Below are positions 11,296 through 23,200 of a stretch of DNA of 64,000 bases, in pieces. The stretch covers positions 24,749,785 to 24,813,784 of the forward strand of contig OZ038452.1 of NCBI GenBank assembly GCA_964036195.1, written 5' to 3'. The DNA is from Sphaerolaimus hirsutus (lineage: Eukaryota; Nematoda; Chromadorea; Monhysterida; Sphaerolaimidae). A model generated the notes under the pieces. The model made no database searches. It was not told the origin of the DNA and saw only the letters and a program-made list of their open reading frames with translations. Position 1 is the first letter of the stretch. Every line of letters begins with the position of its first letter. A program made the position numbers and the translations under genes.

Positions 11296-14200
11296 TGCAA
11301 GAGGAAAAAGCGATGGCCGCCGCGCCCACGATGCCCATCGACGCGGCCAAGTTCGTCGCTTACGTGCAGGAGCGTAGGAAGAAAAAGATCTTGTTCAAGG
11401 GAGAGTTCCTGGTTGGTTAGACGGACTTCTATGGTTCTTTGGACTGGTTTGGGTAAATGAGAATTTTGATGTTTGCGGATGCTATTGGCGTTTTCGTTTC
11501 TGACTCTAGTATCTGTATCTTTAGTTTCTGAAAGGCTCTGCGCACCTTAGTTTTCACACGAAATTTCGTAAAACTCATAAATGAGCTTTGAACGTGTTTG
11601 AGTTTTCCACAATGAGTTATTTTGAATCTCCGTCAACTGTAGTTGACGGCCACCTTATTTTAGAAAACTCAAATGCGTTTTAAGCTGTTTTGTGAGTTTT
11701 CGAAATTTCGTGTGAAAACTAGTGTGCGCAGGCACAAAAGGATCATGAAAAGTGAAATATTCGAAAGACACGCGGAAAATAAATTTTATGATTGTTTGCG
11801 ATCCGTTAGTGTGTGCTGTCAAAATACTTAGGTATTTTGAGGCTGACGACAATATTCCTGCTGACGTATTCGGTATGAACCGTAAAATTTTGAAAAAGGC
11901 CCTGAATCCATGTAAAAAAAATCTAAATTTCCAAAATCGCCGAACCACATCGACATTGTATAACATTAAAACTGCAGGCGATCAAAAAGCTCGCCGAGCG
12001 GCACTCGACCACGGCGGCGGCGGCTAGCGAGGTGCGCGACCGGAACCAATACCCCGACATCGTGCCCTACGACCACAACCGGGTGCACTTGCCCGTGCCC
12101 GACGACGCGCCGCCCCACGCCGACTACGTGAACGCGTCCTACATCGACGTGAGTCCCATATTCTTCAACCGTTGAGTTTGTTGTTGTTTTTGGTATTTAT
12201 CTGGTTTTCGCACTCACACGAATGTGTATTTTATACCCCCCCCCCCCCTCTCCGTATTTTTTTGATATGCATGTGTCGGCGCTGAATGGACCGCGCAATT
12301 TTTCCACATTAGTAGTAACTTTTAGAGCGAACTTTTGCCCGTGCCTATATTTTTTTACTAAAAGCAATGGGACGGGCACTTTCGAACTTTCCTGCCTTTT
12401 TGTTTTCACCTGACGAAAGAGAATACTGATAAGATATAGCTAATTAGCTGTTAAAAATTTATTTGTGTTACTTTGTAAGTCTTTGAAATATACATGAGAT
12501 ATACCGTATATTGTTGATTTTGCCTCGGGGATTTTTTCAACACATCAACATTTCAACGGCCATTGGGGATTTGTTCAACATTGCAACGGTTCTCGGGGGT
12601 TTTGTCATATTTATTACCGGCTTTTATGTGTATTTAAAAGCTTATTCTTTACCATGATGCTTAACGAAAATTTCTGACGAAATCATAACCCCCCTCGAAT
12701 TAACCCCCTCAAAATTTGATGGCGAAAAAATAATCTTGGGGGTATTTCGAGGAAATATGGTATATAAATATACATACATTATGTAATTATTGTATTATTA
12801 ATTTTATTCAGATGGTTTATGGTAGGTTTCAGTTCAAACTGTGCGGCCTGTATCCTATACAAAATGATCGAAGTTGGCAGCCAATTTTAATGAATGCCAT
12901 GTTAATTTAAAATTAGAAACTGTTTCTTCCCCATGTCGTATAAGTTATTGAAGGGAGAGCGGCTTAAACATGAATATACGGTATATCCCAATAAGTCTCG
13001 GTATGTAAATATTTAGAAAGTTGTACCCCTCTATGCACTCGTCTAGGAATAGAGACACGTTTTTTTGCTAAAGTTTCTAAAAAAATAGAAAAAACTCCAG
13101 GAGCGTCGCCGTGAATTTATTTATGTTGATGCAAAAATGGGAGTATTTTTTCAGTTTCCTAATCACTGTTGTCTATTAAAGATCTGTAAAATTCCGCATT
13201 TTCTCTAAGCACTGGCAGTAACTGTTTGCGTGGGATCATTAATGTTTGAGTGGGATTCGATCGTTTTTTCTTTGTCAAAAATTCGGCTAACATGGTTTCA
13301 GAATTCAGAGGAAGACACACCGCAACTGTTGCTTGAAAAAACTTCTTGGCACTATTTCCATATTTCTTTGTCTCTGGGAAGTTTGTCCTTTTGAATTCGC
13401 ACATTCATCCACTATCAATTCGGTATGCAAAAAAACAAAGTGAAAAGGAATTATTGTCACAAATGGAAGAGTCAAATGATAAGAATATCACTTGTAAAAC
13501 TTCGTGCCACTTCTTTTTTGTCACTTTACAATTGACAAGGTTCACATTAGAAACCTCACTAGTCGAGTATCATAAATATCATGCAAATCTAAGCAATCTA
13601 CCGTATATCCTCGAATAAGTCCCCCGGGGAGTTATTTTTTCGCAGAAGTTTTTGAGGGGGAGTTATTCGAGGGGGGGGGGGGGGTTTCGTCAGAATTTTC
13701 AGTACAGGTATGTGTTATTTACTGCACAACTGGGGTAAATTTGGTAACAAATCATTTGTATGAATACATAATTCACAATTCAAGCAGTGAAATCAGTCTT
13801 AGTGAACTCTGGCTGCAAGATAAACCATCTTTATATAATAGATAAAACGTGTTTTGTAAATGTGAAATGTTGTGAAATGCTTTCTACTCATCAAAGTGGG
13901 GGGAGGTGAGTTATTCGAGGGGCGGAATTATTTTTTTCCTCACACTTACAAAGGGGGGACTTATTCGAGAGAGGGGACTTATTCGAGAGGGGGGACTTAT
14001 TCGAGGATATACGGTACTCGTGTCTGCACCCGTGGATACCGTCACAGTAATTTACCGATCCACAAACATACCACCTGCCGTTTGGAACCGGGAGGGGGCA
14101 AACGGGTCAGCGCGGCCACTCTGCAGTGCGACAACATCGCGGCCGAGTTGCGCTCGGGCCGGCCGACCACGGCGGCGGGCTTGGGCAGCGTGGCGGCCGC

Positions 14201-17200
14201 GTCCGTGCAGCACGCGTCGGCGGCCATCTGCGACAGGGACACTCTGGCGCGCATCGACACCTTCAAGGTGCCTTGTCCCAACTTGCGGCCGATTGAGAGG
14301 TTTTGGGTGGGCCCATGCACGCTAGTTGACATCGCAGATTCGTGTCAACTAAATCTGTTTGAATGTCAACTTAATAACTCAGAAAGTTTTAAGCATCACA
14401 CGACAATGAAAGTTACTTGTCATGATGTAAAATTAACTAGGTATGCTCTATCAGATAGGAAAGTTGAAAAAACATAATTCACTAAAGTTTGGTTGACACC
14501 GATTCAGTTGACATCCAGCGTGTGTGGCGCCTTTCGGGTGATAATAAGTGATGGATGATAGGCTAGCTTGTAGGTGATAGTTCAAGTAACCAGTGTAGGT
14601 ACTTGTATTGTGTGTGAGAGGTAAGTATTTATGATCACGCAAAAGTGAAATCGTGACTTGATGAATCACTTACACGTTTCCTTATCACCTGCCACTTGAT
14701 CTTAACTTGAAAAATGTCCGGAATTGCCACCAGCTAGTGGTGCCGGTGCATGTTTCACCTTTCGCTTGTAGTGGTTTGGACTAGGGTGTCACAAAAACAT
14801 TTTTTTACGGAAAACGGCAACGGAAACGGAATTTTTTTTGCATTTGCCGGAAAACGGAAATAGATTTTTTTCCACTTGCCGAAAAAACGAAAACGGAAAA
14901 AAATTGCATGCGGAAAACGGAAAGTTGACACCCTAGTTTGGACACGTCGGCTCTAGGTTAGACTGTATTCAGGTGTGCACAGACTTTTTCCTCGTAGACT
15001 TTAGGAGAATGCACTCTGCACGGTAGAACACCGTCACTTATCGTTTGTGCACTCGTTATTTATAGATTTTACCGGCGTTTTAGTTTTTAGTCTGAGCGTG
15101 ACCCCCTGATTTGACAAGATTTATTTTTTTGTCGGCGAGACACGCCGACAATTCGTACTTCGTATTTTAAGTAAATAGAAAAAGTATTCTCTAACTTGGG
15201 GAACTGTTAATCACTGCATTTGGCGGCATGTTATGCGTTTTGGGCTTGTGCAATATTTCCAACTTCATTTCGAAGGACTCCATTCGGGCAAAAAACTACC
15301 CAAATTTGGTTTCAACTGCATGAAGGAAATAAACGACGGGGAAGCAATGCGGTTCAGATTGTTTTAATTGCAGTGAACACACATTTATTTGAAGCCAGCG
15401 TGATTCCAGCCCGGGTAGAAATTCAATTAACTTGATTCGCAAAATCGTTTAAAAAATGAAATTTCACGTTTACATCATTTCTTGGACGGTTTAGAGCTGG
15501 CCCCAGAGCCACATTAAATCTAACGAATCAAAAATTACGAATGTTTTTAACAACGGAAAAACTGTTGATGGTCTGCCCGATTTTCACAATCGATTAGATA
15601 CTTTGAATTTCGACCCGGGGCCACCCCCAGACACCGTAAAATGTCATGCAATGTATTTAAATATCAAAAGTCACGTAAAGTGCCCCGTAAAATGTCAAAT
15701 ATATTTTTTACTGGACGTTTTACATTTACAGAGAATTTTACACAGATTTTAACACTCCATGACATTTAACAGGACATTTTACAGGGTCTGGAAGGGCACC
15801 AGAGCGCACGCCGCACAGCGATCGCCCCAAAACCTCCAACTAAAAAACTTTTGTCGCAGGGCTTCAAGAAGACCAAACAATACGTGGTCACGCAGTCCGT
15901 CAGATCGAAACCTGCCGTCGCAGAGTTTTGGAAGCTCGTCTGGGATCTGGAATCGAATTGCATCGTTATGCTCACGAGAGTTTTCGATTTCATGAGGGTT
16001 CTGTTTAATTTTACTCTCGTGGCAGGTTTTTTCCACGTTGATTTTTGCGTTGTATTTACCTGTATTTTATCGTTACAGGTGATGTGCCTGCAATATTGGC
16101 CAGTTGCCAAGTTCAAATACGGGCAGATTGAAGTTGAGACGTTGCAGACGAGAACGTATTGTCACTTTGTTAGTTGTGCAAATTGTTTTTTGCTGTTCAA
16201 TCATTTTTAGGGTAGCCTGATTCATGCATATGCTGGTTAAAGCTAATTTACTCCCCTTTTTATGACGCTGTAGCCAGACATAGGGAACCACATTTAGCAT
16301 TAAAATGTTATTTTGAGAAATTACATATAATCTCAGAAAATCTCTCAAGACGAAAATATAAAAAAATTTCTGAGAAACTCCAGAAAAAATCTCACAATTT
16401 CTTTATTTTCTGACATTTTTAAAACGCATAAAATTTCTCAAAAAGAAAATAGTATACCTAAGTAAATCTTTCTGGAAAATCGTGGAAACACAAAAACTAC
16501 AGTAATATTTTTATATTTTCTCATATTTTTGAAGAAAAAAAACCTAGGTAGGTTAATATCGCAGAGATCCTTTCAAAGCTGGCCACATTTAATTGAATGG
16601 CATCAGAAATTATTATCAATGAACTGGCTTTGAGTGAGAAGCAGCAAGTGAGGTCACCAGCGTAAAATAATAAAAAAACATGGAAAGTGCTATACTCGGC
16701 GGACCGCAAAGTATACGCATAATTTACCTCCATAATTAAATGAATAAAATCTTGCGATAAATTTCGTAATAAGTTTTTCCATAATAAAAACGAAATATTA
16801 TGCTGACAAGTTTACTGTATAAGTTAGTAGCATAGTAAACTGTAAATATAAATTTTTGTTCATAATTCAGATGGGTTATGGTAGGTTTCCTTCCATACTA
16901 AGTGTGCTGTCCGCCAAGTAGATATTCGGCGGACAGCACACTTAGTATGAAAACCTACCATAACCCACCTGAATAATGAACCAAAAATCATACAGGTTTT
17001 TCATCACTATATTTCACTTTTATTACAGAATAATTAATTACAAAATTTATCACAAGATTTTATTCATCAAATTATGGTAGGTTTCCATACTAAGTGTACT
17101 AAGCTGCCCACCGAGTATACCCCAAAAGAAATCTCCACCCAAACATGCCCCCATCTCGCAGGTGGTGCGCACGCTGCGCATCTGCCTGACGGGCGAGCAG

Positions 17201-20200
17201 CCCAGGATCGTCACCCAGTTCCACTTCACCGAGTGGGAGCTGGACAGCTTCCCGTACATCAGCGCCTTCCTGGAGATGCGGCGCTTGGTGCGCAAGCACC
17301 TCAAGAACTCGCCGCCCAGCGGACCCACCGTCGTTCATTGCAGGTGCGTGCCGTATTCATGTTGTTGCCCAGTGGACTACCTACCTAGTGGTGGTTGAGT
17401 GTGGAGAGAGGTTTCTGTTTGAGTTGATAAAAGTGTTTTTTTTTGGGGAAAATGACTGTTTTGAATGTTAGATTTTCCACAAATCTATTGACTTGAATAT
17501 GAATAATCTAAAATCCGATTTACCGTATTACCTAGAATTATCCCCACTTGAATTGACCCCCCCCTCGAAATACCTCCGCCTAGAATAATGTACATCATGT
17601 ATGCAATGTACATTATGTATGTCTTATTTATTACCAATTTTGGGTATGTTTTGGTTTATTCTTTACACGATCCTTCACGAAATTTTCTGACTGAATAATA
17701 ACCGCCCTTGAATAAACTCCACCTCAAAATTTGCTGGCGTAATAATAAACCCCCATGGGGGTATTTCGAGGTAATATGGTATCTGGAAGACTATGTATTT
17801 ATCTGGTTACTGTCCATGCTGATTTCTAGACACGATGGAGATCATATCTATAGTTAGAACTTGCTCAATCACAGATTGTTGTATTTCTATCAACTATGCA
17901 ATTTATATCAATGTACCATAGTGAATTTTACATCACACCGCATTTTACGTTACGCTAAAAAATTGAACTTTCCACGCATCAGAGTTGCAAAAACGTATTT
18001 ATCTTACGTTAACGTTTTCCAAAAACACCACTATTTTAACAACTCTGTTAGCATGCATTCATCGATCAACTCGGACAGCATCTCGCAGCAACGGGTCGAT
18101 GCGGTCGGGGGCGTTCATCGCGGTCGACGCGTGCCTGGAGATGCTCAAAACCGACCGGTCGATCGACGTGTTCGGCTTCTGCAAGCGGCTCAACGGGCAG
18201 CGCATGGGGCTGGTGCCAGTCCCGGACCCTGTGAAATGCCCTGTAAAATGTCAAATGTCACGCAAAATGTCAAAAGTCGTGTAAAATACCCTGCAAAATG
18301 GCAACCAAAACCGAGTTGCCATTTTGCAGGGCATTTTACACGACTTTCGACACTTTGCGTGACACTTGACATTTTCCGGGACATTTCACAGGGTCCGGGA
18401 CTGCCCCCCTGGTCGACTCGGTGGAGCAGTACTCGTTCGTGTACGAGGTGCTGTGCGAGGCGGTCGAGTGCCACTTCGAGCCGTTGTCCTTGGACAAGTT
18501 GGGCGCGCGCACCGCCCTGTACAGGTCCAGGAGGGACAGGGAGGGCATGGAGAAGCAGGACACTGAGGAGTACAAGGTGATGGGGGGTGTTTGAAAAGTG
18601 GTGAATTTTTATGCTTTTTTTTGTAAAGTTGAGATTTTGGATTTTGAATCTTTCAAAAGGTAGTTTTTGTATGATATTTCGAGTTTCTTTTTATAAGAAA
18701 TGATTTTCTCCAGTTGAAACGATCTTCCAGTGGAGTAGTCAACAACTGTTTGATGAGTGAGAAGTGACATGGCAACGAGATGTGAAATGAGAAGTAAAAA
18801 GTTTACGTCTCCACATGCGGATTTGGCACAAGTTTGAAAATTTCTAATGTTATGCAACAGCTTTCTAGCTGTTTCTCTGGCTTTCGTTTTCGCAAATGTT
18901 TTCGCAACTAAATATGTTTCTGACCGGGATTACCTACGTCGCAGTGCGTCTTTGTTGTATTTATCTATGCAATAAATACATAACATTTTTTACCCAAAAT
19001 AGCTGAGCCTGAATAAGGGGTAGGTATCTTGAATTTTGACCCTCCGAGTGGTTGGATAGATAGCAAATCGCTCCTCCGGAGGGATAGATAGCTGAAAAAT
19101 TTTCTGGGGGGGGGGTTGGGGGGGGGGTTTGGGGGATGGTTGTGGTGGTTCGATATATAGGATTTTCGGGGCATAGGAGGAAGAAAAGGGAGAAAAATCG
19201 CTAAAAGTAGGTGTAAAATAGCTCAAAATGGGTATACAAGAGCATATAGTACTTAAAATAGCTGAAAATAGGCAGTTAGACGCATGAACCAGTGGTTTTG
19301 GAGGTGAAAATCTATATATAGGTATGAAAAATAGCGATTTTGAGCGAAAATTGGGGTATAGTTTCTGAATAATCGCTCCAGATAGGTAGATAGCTGAGCG
19401 ATTTGGGGGGGGGGTTTAGGGGGTAGTAGCCCAAAATTTTGCCTCCGGGATAAATAGATAGCTGAGCGGCCTCCGGGATAGATAGATAGCTGGGCGGTTT
19501 GGGGGGGGGGTAACCCCCCCCCCCCCCAACCCCCCCCCCATTCGAGACCCCTGGCCTGAATGCGATTGAACGCGCTTTTTCGAATCTGAAAAGATTAAAA
19601 AACTCCAAAAATACCAATTTTTTTAATTTTCTATATTCTGTTTGCCATCGTTGCCCGCACGTTTACGTGCCATTGTTCTCAGTATAAATCGTAAAAAAAT
19701 ATTTTTGCAAGTCTATTTTTTCACGAAATAAAACCATCCATCTACAGATTCTGAACAAGTTGACGCCGTCGCTGAGAATAGGCGACTGCGCCGGCGGCCA
19801 TCGTATCGAGAACCGGGGCAAAAACAGAAACGTCATGGTCGTTCCGCGTGAGTGGCTGCAGCGTGCATAGCGTTCGAAAAATCTCGAGAGATTTATATTT
19901 TTTCAAATATAAGAGAATATAAAAAATATTATATTTATTTATATTTTCTCCCGGTTTTTGCAGAGAGATTTAATTATATTTATTTTTGAGAGGAAAATTT
20001 GAAAAAATCTCTCTTTTTTTATGGTTTTTTTTTCTCTGCGTATTTTCAGAGAGATCTATTTACCGTATTTCCTCGAAATACCCCCGGGGGGTTTATTGTT
20101 TCAGAGTGAGAATTTTGAGGGGGGGTTAAACGAGGGGGGGGGTATTTCGAGGGGGGGGTTTATTATTTCGCCAGAAATTTTTTGAAAACCAAGTACTAAA

Positions 20201-23200
20201 TTGTCGTCTGAAACGTACGCAGACGTCGAAAATGCAACAAAAATCGCCATTTATAAGACTCTAAAGACTTGTATAAGTGTGTAGACGTATAATCACTGTT
20301 CTCACATAACAGACTCATCGTTTTTAACGTGTGTTTTGCATTACCCGGATGACAAACCGCAGCCTTTGTCATTTACGTTCTCTATACACTAAATTTGGGG
20401 GGGGGGGGTATTTCGAGGGGGGGTTTATAAGTTCATAGTGTCCATTTTGAGGGGGGGTATTTCGAGGGGGGGGGGTATTTCGAGGAAATACGGTATATGT
20501 TGTTATTTTTTGAGATATATTCTGATTATATTTTTTGAAAAAACCCCAATTTTTGGGACGCTAAGCGTGTCAACTATAAATACCTGTACAGCCTCAGAGC
20601 GGGCACTTAAATATCTCGCAGCCGACCACTCGCGGCCGTACCTGAACACTTTGCACGGCGAGAGCAAGGACTACACGTACATCAACGCGGTGTTCGTCGA
20701 CGGCTACACGCGCAAGAACGAGTGGATCGTCACCGAGTGGCCCAAAACGGCCACCATCGACAGCTTTTGGACGCTCATTTTCGATCACTTCGTGCACACC
20801 GTCGTCAACCTCAGCAACCAGGGCAGCGCCAAGGTGGGTGGTGTGAAGCAGAATTGTGAAGGGAAAACGTATTTACGTTTACTTGAAAAGTACTAGAAAA
20901 CGTATTTAAGAAAAATAAATGCGGTGTAAAAAAGCAAAAACAACGGGAACAAATTGAAGCGGTTGCTAAGTGGCAGCGGAAATGATCGAAGTTGCGATGG
21001 GTAGGAAAAGCGATGACTCTCCCTTTTATTTTTACTCACTTTTATGTTGTTCCAGGTACAAAATTGGAAAATACTCGTTTTTACGTTTTCCCTGAGTAAA
21101 TACAGTGGTTTAGGTTTACATATTTAGGTTTACTCCCATTTTATGCATGGCGCAGTGTAAAAGATATAAAAAATTTCTTTACGTTTTCTGTACTCAGAGG
21201 TGAGTAAAAAATACTTTACGTTTACGTTTACTTTGAAAAAAAGTTCAGTACTTTTAACCAACTCTGATGTGAAGGCGCACTATCAAATGCATTGCATCCC
21301 GTGAATCCTAGTGCCCCCTCGCAGACCTACCCAAAGTTCATCCATGACAAAGGCAAACATGTATACGGTCCCTTTGTAGTGGAAGTGGTCAACTTGCAAC
21401 AGTATCCCACCGCAACTGTGCACACGGTCAAAGTTATGAAACGGGTTAGTGCCGCCGGGCCACCATTGAGCTCGCCACGAATGCATTCTGAGTTCTGACT
21501 GCAGATTCTTGTGTTCGTGTCATTTCGTTCGCGACTCGTTTCGTGCGTCTCGTTATGTTCCTCACATTTACTCGGCGGACATCCACACTTAGTATGGAAA
21601 CCTACCATAACCCATCTGAATAATGAACCAAAAATTATACAGTTTTTTCATCATGTTTCGTTTTTACTATGGGAAAATTAATTACGAAATTTATCACGAG
21701 ATTTTATTCATTAAATTATGGTAGGATTCTGCGCATACTTCGCGGTCCGCCGAGTATAGGACAGCATGCTACTATGATTTACGACGTGGCATCGTTTATT
21801 TTTCGTGAAGTGACTCTAGTTTTCGTTAATTTGTCGCCGCGTCATTGTGCCTGCGCACACTAGTTTTCACACGAAATTTCGAAAACTCACAAATCAGCTT
21901 AGAACGCATATGAGTTTTCTTCAATGAGCTGGCCGTCAACTACACGTTTACGAAGATTAAAAATGACTCATTGTGAAAAATTCAAACACTTTCTAAGCTC
22001 ATTTATGAATTTTCGAAATTTCGTGTGAAAACTAGTGTGCACAGGGCCATTGTGCCTTTCAGTGGGCGGACGAGGGCTACGCGCACCTGTTCAAGCACCA
22101 CAAGGGCCTGGGGCAGCAGCACGAACAGTTGGTGCGTGCGCGTAGAAAGTGCAACGCGTATAACAAGGTTGAGTGCCGTGCCTCTTTTTGCAAGCTTTGC
22201 CTGCTCTGATTACTTTGTAGCTCTCTGCGAGGAAGCTCCCTCTCTGCAAGTAGTAGTGGTCTGCAAGTAATTATGACCGCTCTGCAAGTGCGCTCACCAG
22301 GGCTAGCGTTGAAGAATGTGTGAATTTGAGAAACGTTGATTAAATATGATCACAGAAAATCTGTTAAAATGAAATTACAATTGAAACTATCTGAAAAAAT
22401 CCAGAGAAAATTTTAGTGAGATATTTTTATGTTTTCTTCTCATGGTGGCAAAACCTGGAAGATCAAAATGCAAATCAATAGAACACTTTTTTGTTATTTT
22501 CCGAATTTTTCAAAAATATAAATATCCCAGAAATGTTTAAATGCTAATCCTACTATGCTTCAGATTGATTAAATTATATTTTTATTTTGAGAAGTTTTCT
22601 GAGATTATAAATATGTAATGATACTTTTCTAAAAATAACCCATTTATGAATGCTAGCTGGTGTACACACTTGCAGGCCAATCACACTCGCAGAGCGGTAA
22701 AAATTACTTGCAGGCCGCCATTACGTGCAAAGCGAACTTACTTGCAGAGTAAGTACTGGCCGATCTAATCATCTCACGCGAATATTTCACCTCACTATTC
22801 ACAATTGCAACATTTTATATTTTCGACTTTTCGAGTGCATGCGCCGTGCTGTGTAATTTAAAGTCCACAAAACATTCGACCATACCATCAGACCCCACAC
22901 AGAAAGCGTGACATCTCGCAGACGTTCATGATCTCCGAGATCATGCAGTCGGGCGCCGCGTTCCACGGGCAGAACGCCGACGACGTGCGCATGTGCTGCG
23001 TGATACAGGTGAAGATGTGGCCCATCGAGAACAACGTGCCCCTGTCCACGTCCGGCCTGGTGGACGTGATCAAGATGGTCCGCTCGTGGAGACGACGGGC
23101 GCCCGACCGACCGGAGACCAAGCCGACCGTTGTCATGTCGCAGTCGGTTATTTATGTGTATTTGCATCGGGCGTCAACAATGGCGGCCCACACAGCAGTT

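Noticed and set aside
16080-16090. Alternative reading that the exon at 16079 starts later
   Set aside because: Starting at 16079 gives VMCLQYWP directly after FDFMR in phase 0, which matches the conserved C-x-x-YWP block.
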